A DNA stretch of 64,000 bases from the NCBI GenBank assembly GCA_963798775.1, contig CAWCUK010000003.1:496001-560000 (forward strand), in the 5' to 3' direction. Each line of letters begins with the position of its first letter. Within the stretch, counting starts at the first letter, position 1. The notes under the pieces are model-generated. The model made no database searches and was not told the DNA's origin. It saw only the letters and a list, made by a program, of their open reading frames with translations. Shown in pieces: positions 62,625-64,000 of this stretch. The position numbers and the translations under genes were made by a program. Source of the stretch: CAWCUK01 sp963798775 (GTDB taxonomy: Bacteria; Bacteroidota; Ignavibacteria; Ignavibacteriales; Ignavibacteriaceae).

Positions 62625-64000
62625 ATGACTTCATTAAAAATTTTTAAAAGTCAATCCATTCAAAACCTATCTAGATTAGCTTGGAAGGGTTTTCAATCTG
62701 TTAATACTAAACTTTCTTATAAAAATTCAGTTAAACCGGAATGGTCTTCCGCTCCGCTTTTAAAAAGCTGGGAAAGAGTTTTTCCTACTTTAGGCTTTCC
62801 CAGAGAAACCGACTCGCTATGCCCTAAATGCATTCCCGAAATAAGAAATCAAATTTTAAGGGGAGAACTTTCTACCGAACAATTAATAAAAGGACATTAC
62901 GGCGAAATTAAATCCTCAATTTTAGAAGAGGAAGGAAAAATAATTATAAAGAAGGTTTGTCCTGTTCATGGGGAATTTAAAGATATATTATCAATCGATT
63001 CTAAGTTTAGTAAACTGCAGGAAGAAAGATATTACGGTACTGATTTTCCCGTTTCAGAAGATAACGGAATTCATAACCACGGAACTTCAAATATAAAATA
63101 CGGCAGAGGCACTGTTTTAACAATTGATTTGACTAATCGATGTAATATGATGTGTAATCCATGTTTCGCTGATGCTAATCAAGTTGGATATGTTCACGAA
63201 CTTAGTTTTGAGGAAATAAAAAAAATTTTAGATAACGCGGTTTCATTCAAACCTAAAAGATTAATTCAAGTTCAGTTTTCAGGCGGTGAACCGACAATAT
63301 CCCCACATTTTCTGGATGCCTGCAGATACGCAAGAAAAGTCGGATATAAAGGCGTTCAAGCGGCCACAAACGGAATAAAATTTGCGTTAGAGCCCGATTT
63401 TGCGCGTGAAGCAAGAGCTGCCGGTTTGAATTTAGTTTATTTCCAATTAGACGGTCTTACAAATGAAGCTAATCAACATAGGCATATAACAAATTTATTT
63501 GATTTAAAACTGCAGGCAATTCAAAATCTTGCAAATGCCGATATATGGATTACTCCAGTAACCACAGTTGTAAACGGACTTAATGAAGATCAGGTCGGGC
63601 CTCTGCTTCAATTTGTAATTGATAACTGCGATAAAATGGATGCGCTTTCTTTTCAGCCGATTTCTTTTACCGGAAGAGACGAAAATATTTCCGACGAAGA
63701 AAGAAAAGAAAAGAGATATACCATAAGTCATTTGGCAAAAGAATTACAGCGTTGGTCCGGCGGGGAAATTGACCCGTATCGAGATTGGTTTCCTCTTGGC
63801 GCAGGCGGCCCTTTATCAATTCTGGCTGATCATATGAGCAATCCTGCGGATAAATTCGGTTCAATGTGTGTTTCTTGCCATCCGGAGTGCGGCTCGTGCA
63901 TTTACCTTATAGAAAATAAAAAAACTAAAACTTGGGCCCCGTTAACTAAATTTTTTAATCTAGAAAATTTTATAAAAGATGTAATAATTATTACGGATAC
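62625..64000 (+). CDS. Radical SAM protein with extra cysteine motifs, 3' end cut by window edge
   Basis: Open for 458 codons from ATG 62625, preceded by the strong ribosome-binding sequence aagggagggg. The N-terminal domain has C66-P-K-C69 and C112-P-V-H115, a zinc- or iron-ribbon-like set. The radical SAM motif is C173NMMC177NPC180F in LTIDLTNRCNMMCNPCF, followed by the SAM-binding FSGGEPTISP. A second cysteine cluster appears near the window end (CVSCHPECGSC). This layout resembles the MJ0619/Tes group of radical SAM enzymes, which includes an archaeal tetraether lipid synthase, but the missing C-terminus and lack of comparison leave the function open. Confidence 0.8.
   Translation, partial: MTSLKIFKSQSIQNLSRLAWKGFQSVNTKLSYKNSVKPEWSSAPLLKSWERVFPTLGFPRETDSLCPKCIPEIRNQILRGELSTEQLIKGHYGEIKSSILEEEGKIIIKKVCPVHGEFKDILSIDSKFSKLQEERYYGTDFPVSEDNGIHNHGTSNIKYGRGTVLTIDLTNRCNMMCNPCFADANQVGYVHELSFEEIKKILDNAVSFKPKRLIQVQFSGGEPTISPHFLDACRYARKVGYKGVQAATNGIKFALEPDFAREARAAGLNLVYFQLDGLTNEANQHRHITNLFDLKLQAIQNLANADIWITPVTTVVNGLNEDQVGPLLQFVIDNCDKMDALSFQPISFTGRDENISDEERKEKRYTISHLAKELQRWSGGEIDPYRDWFPLGAGGPLSILADHMSNPADKFGSMCVSCHPECGSCIYLIENKKTKTWAPLTKFFNLENFIKDVIIITD

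Overview
The window is AT-rich chromosomal DNA from a member of the Bacteroidota/Chlorobi group, most likely an Ignavibacteria-like lineage. Several large secreted proteins end in the type IX secretion (T9SS) C-terminal domain that starts with a NYPNPFNxxT motif. There is a PorV/PorQ-family outer-membrane protein, an S46 dipeptidyl-peptidase, and at least one TAnnTTTG-type promoter. Nearly all genes are chromosomal housekeeping or envelope genes. I see no transposase, phage, CRISPR array or rRNA.

Layout. 1-9.6 kb (minus strand): partial fructose-1,6-bisphosphatase, a two-gene heterodimeric ABC exporter flanking a D-2-hydroxyacid dehydrogenase, then serS and leuS. 9.8-15.2 kb (plus): lysA, a Tat-type LD-carboxypeptidase, a small lipoprotein and priA. 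15.2-20.7 kb: a Yip1-like membrane protein (minus), then a tryptophanase-like lyase, a DUF4905-like protein, the AmmeMemoRadiSam A and B genes and a Rossmann/DUF2520 protein (all plus). 20.9-29.6 kb: glyS, two secreted proteins, a methyltransferase, the PorV/PorQ protein, htpX, gdhA and a small membrane-anchored protein. 29.6-39.7 kb: a long plus-strand run of bamD, a hotdog thioesterase, an FG-GAP protein and a secreted metalloprotease, leading with overlapping ends into ccmABCDEF. The CcmE has a Cys in place of the usual heme-binding His (CxxxY type). 39.7-49.4 kb: a lipoprotein with an internal T9SS-CTD-like module, an S46 (DPP11-type) peptidase, a small barrel protein, a phosphodiester glycosidase-like T9SS cargo protein, a C1 peptidase and recQ.

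49.6-51.3 kb is the most unusual region. An intact tRNA-Asn(GTT) with its terminator is followed by four head-to-tail units. Three are exactly 421 bp and one is shortened to 321 bp. Each unit carries a terminator hairpin, a small GIY-YIG nuclease ORF, and a remnant of tRNA-Asn whose T-arm and 3' acceptor strand are intact but whose 5' acceptor strand is missing. A dispersed-type palindromic repeat lies just downstream.

51.5-64 kb: a lipoprotein and a FabF-like ketosynthase (minus), a 0.9-kb gene-free stretch with short tandem repeats, a beta-barrel protein and another T9SS cargo protein (plus), an mlaEFD lipid-transport operon (minus), a Met-rich repeat protein, and at the right edge a partial radical SAM protein with extra cysteine motifs.

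A cross-cutting feature is that six otherwise normal genes, including priA and ccmB, are each broken by one to four single-base indels. Their total lengths are what single-base errors predict, so I treat these as probable sequencing or assembly errors in intact genes, to be checked against reads.
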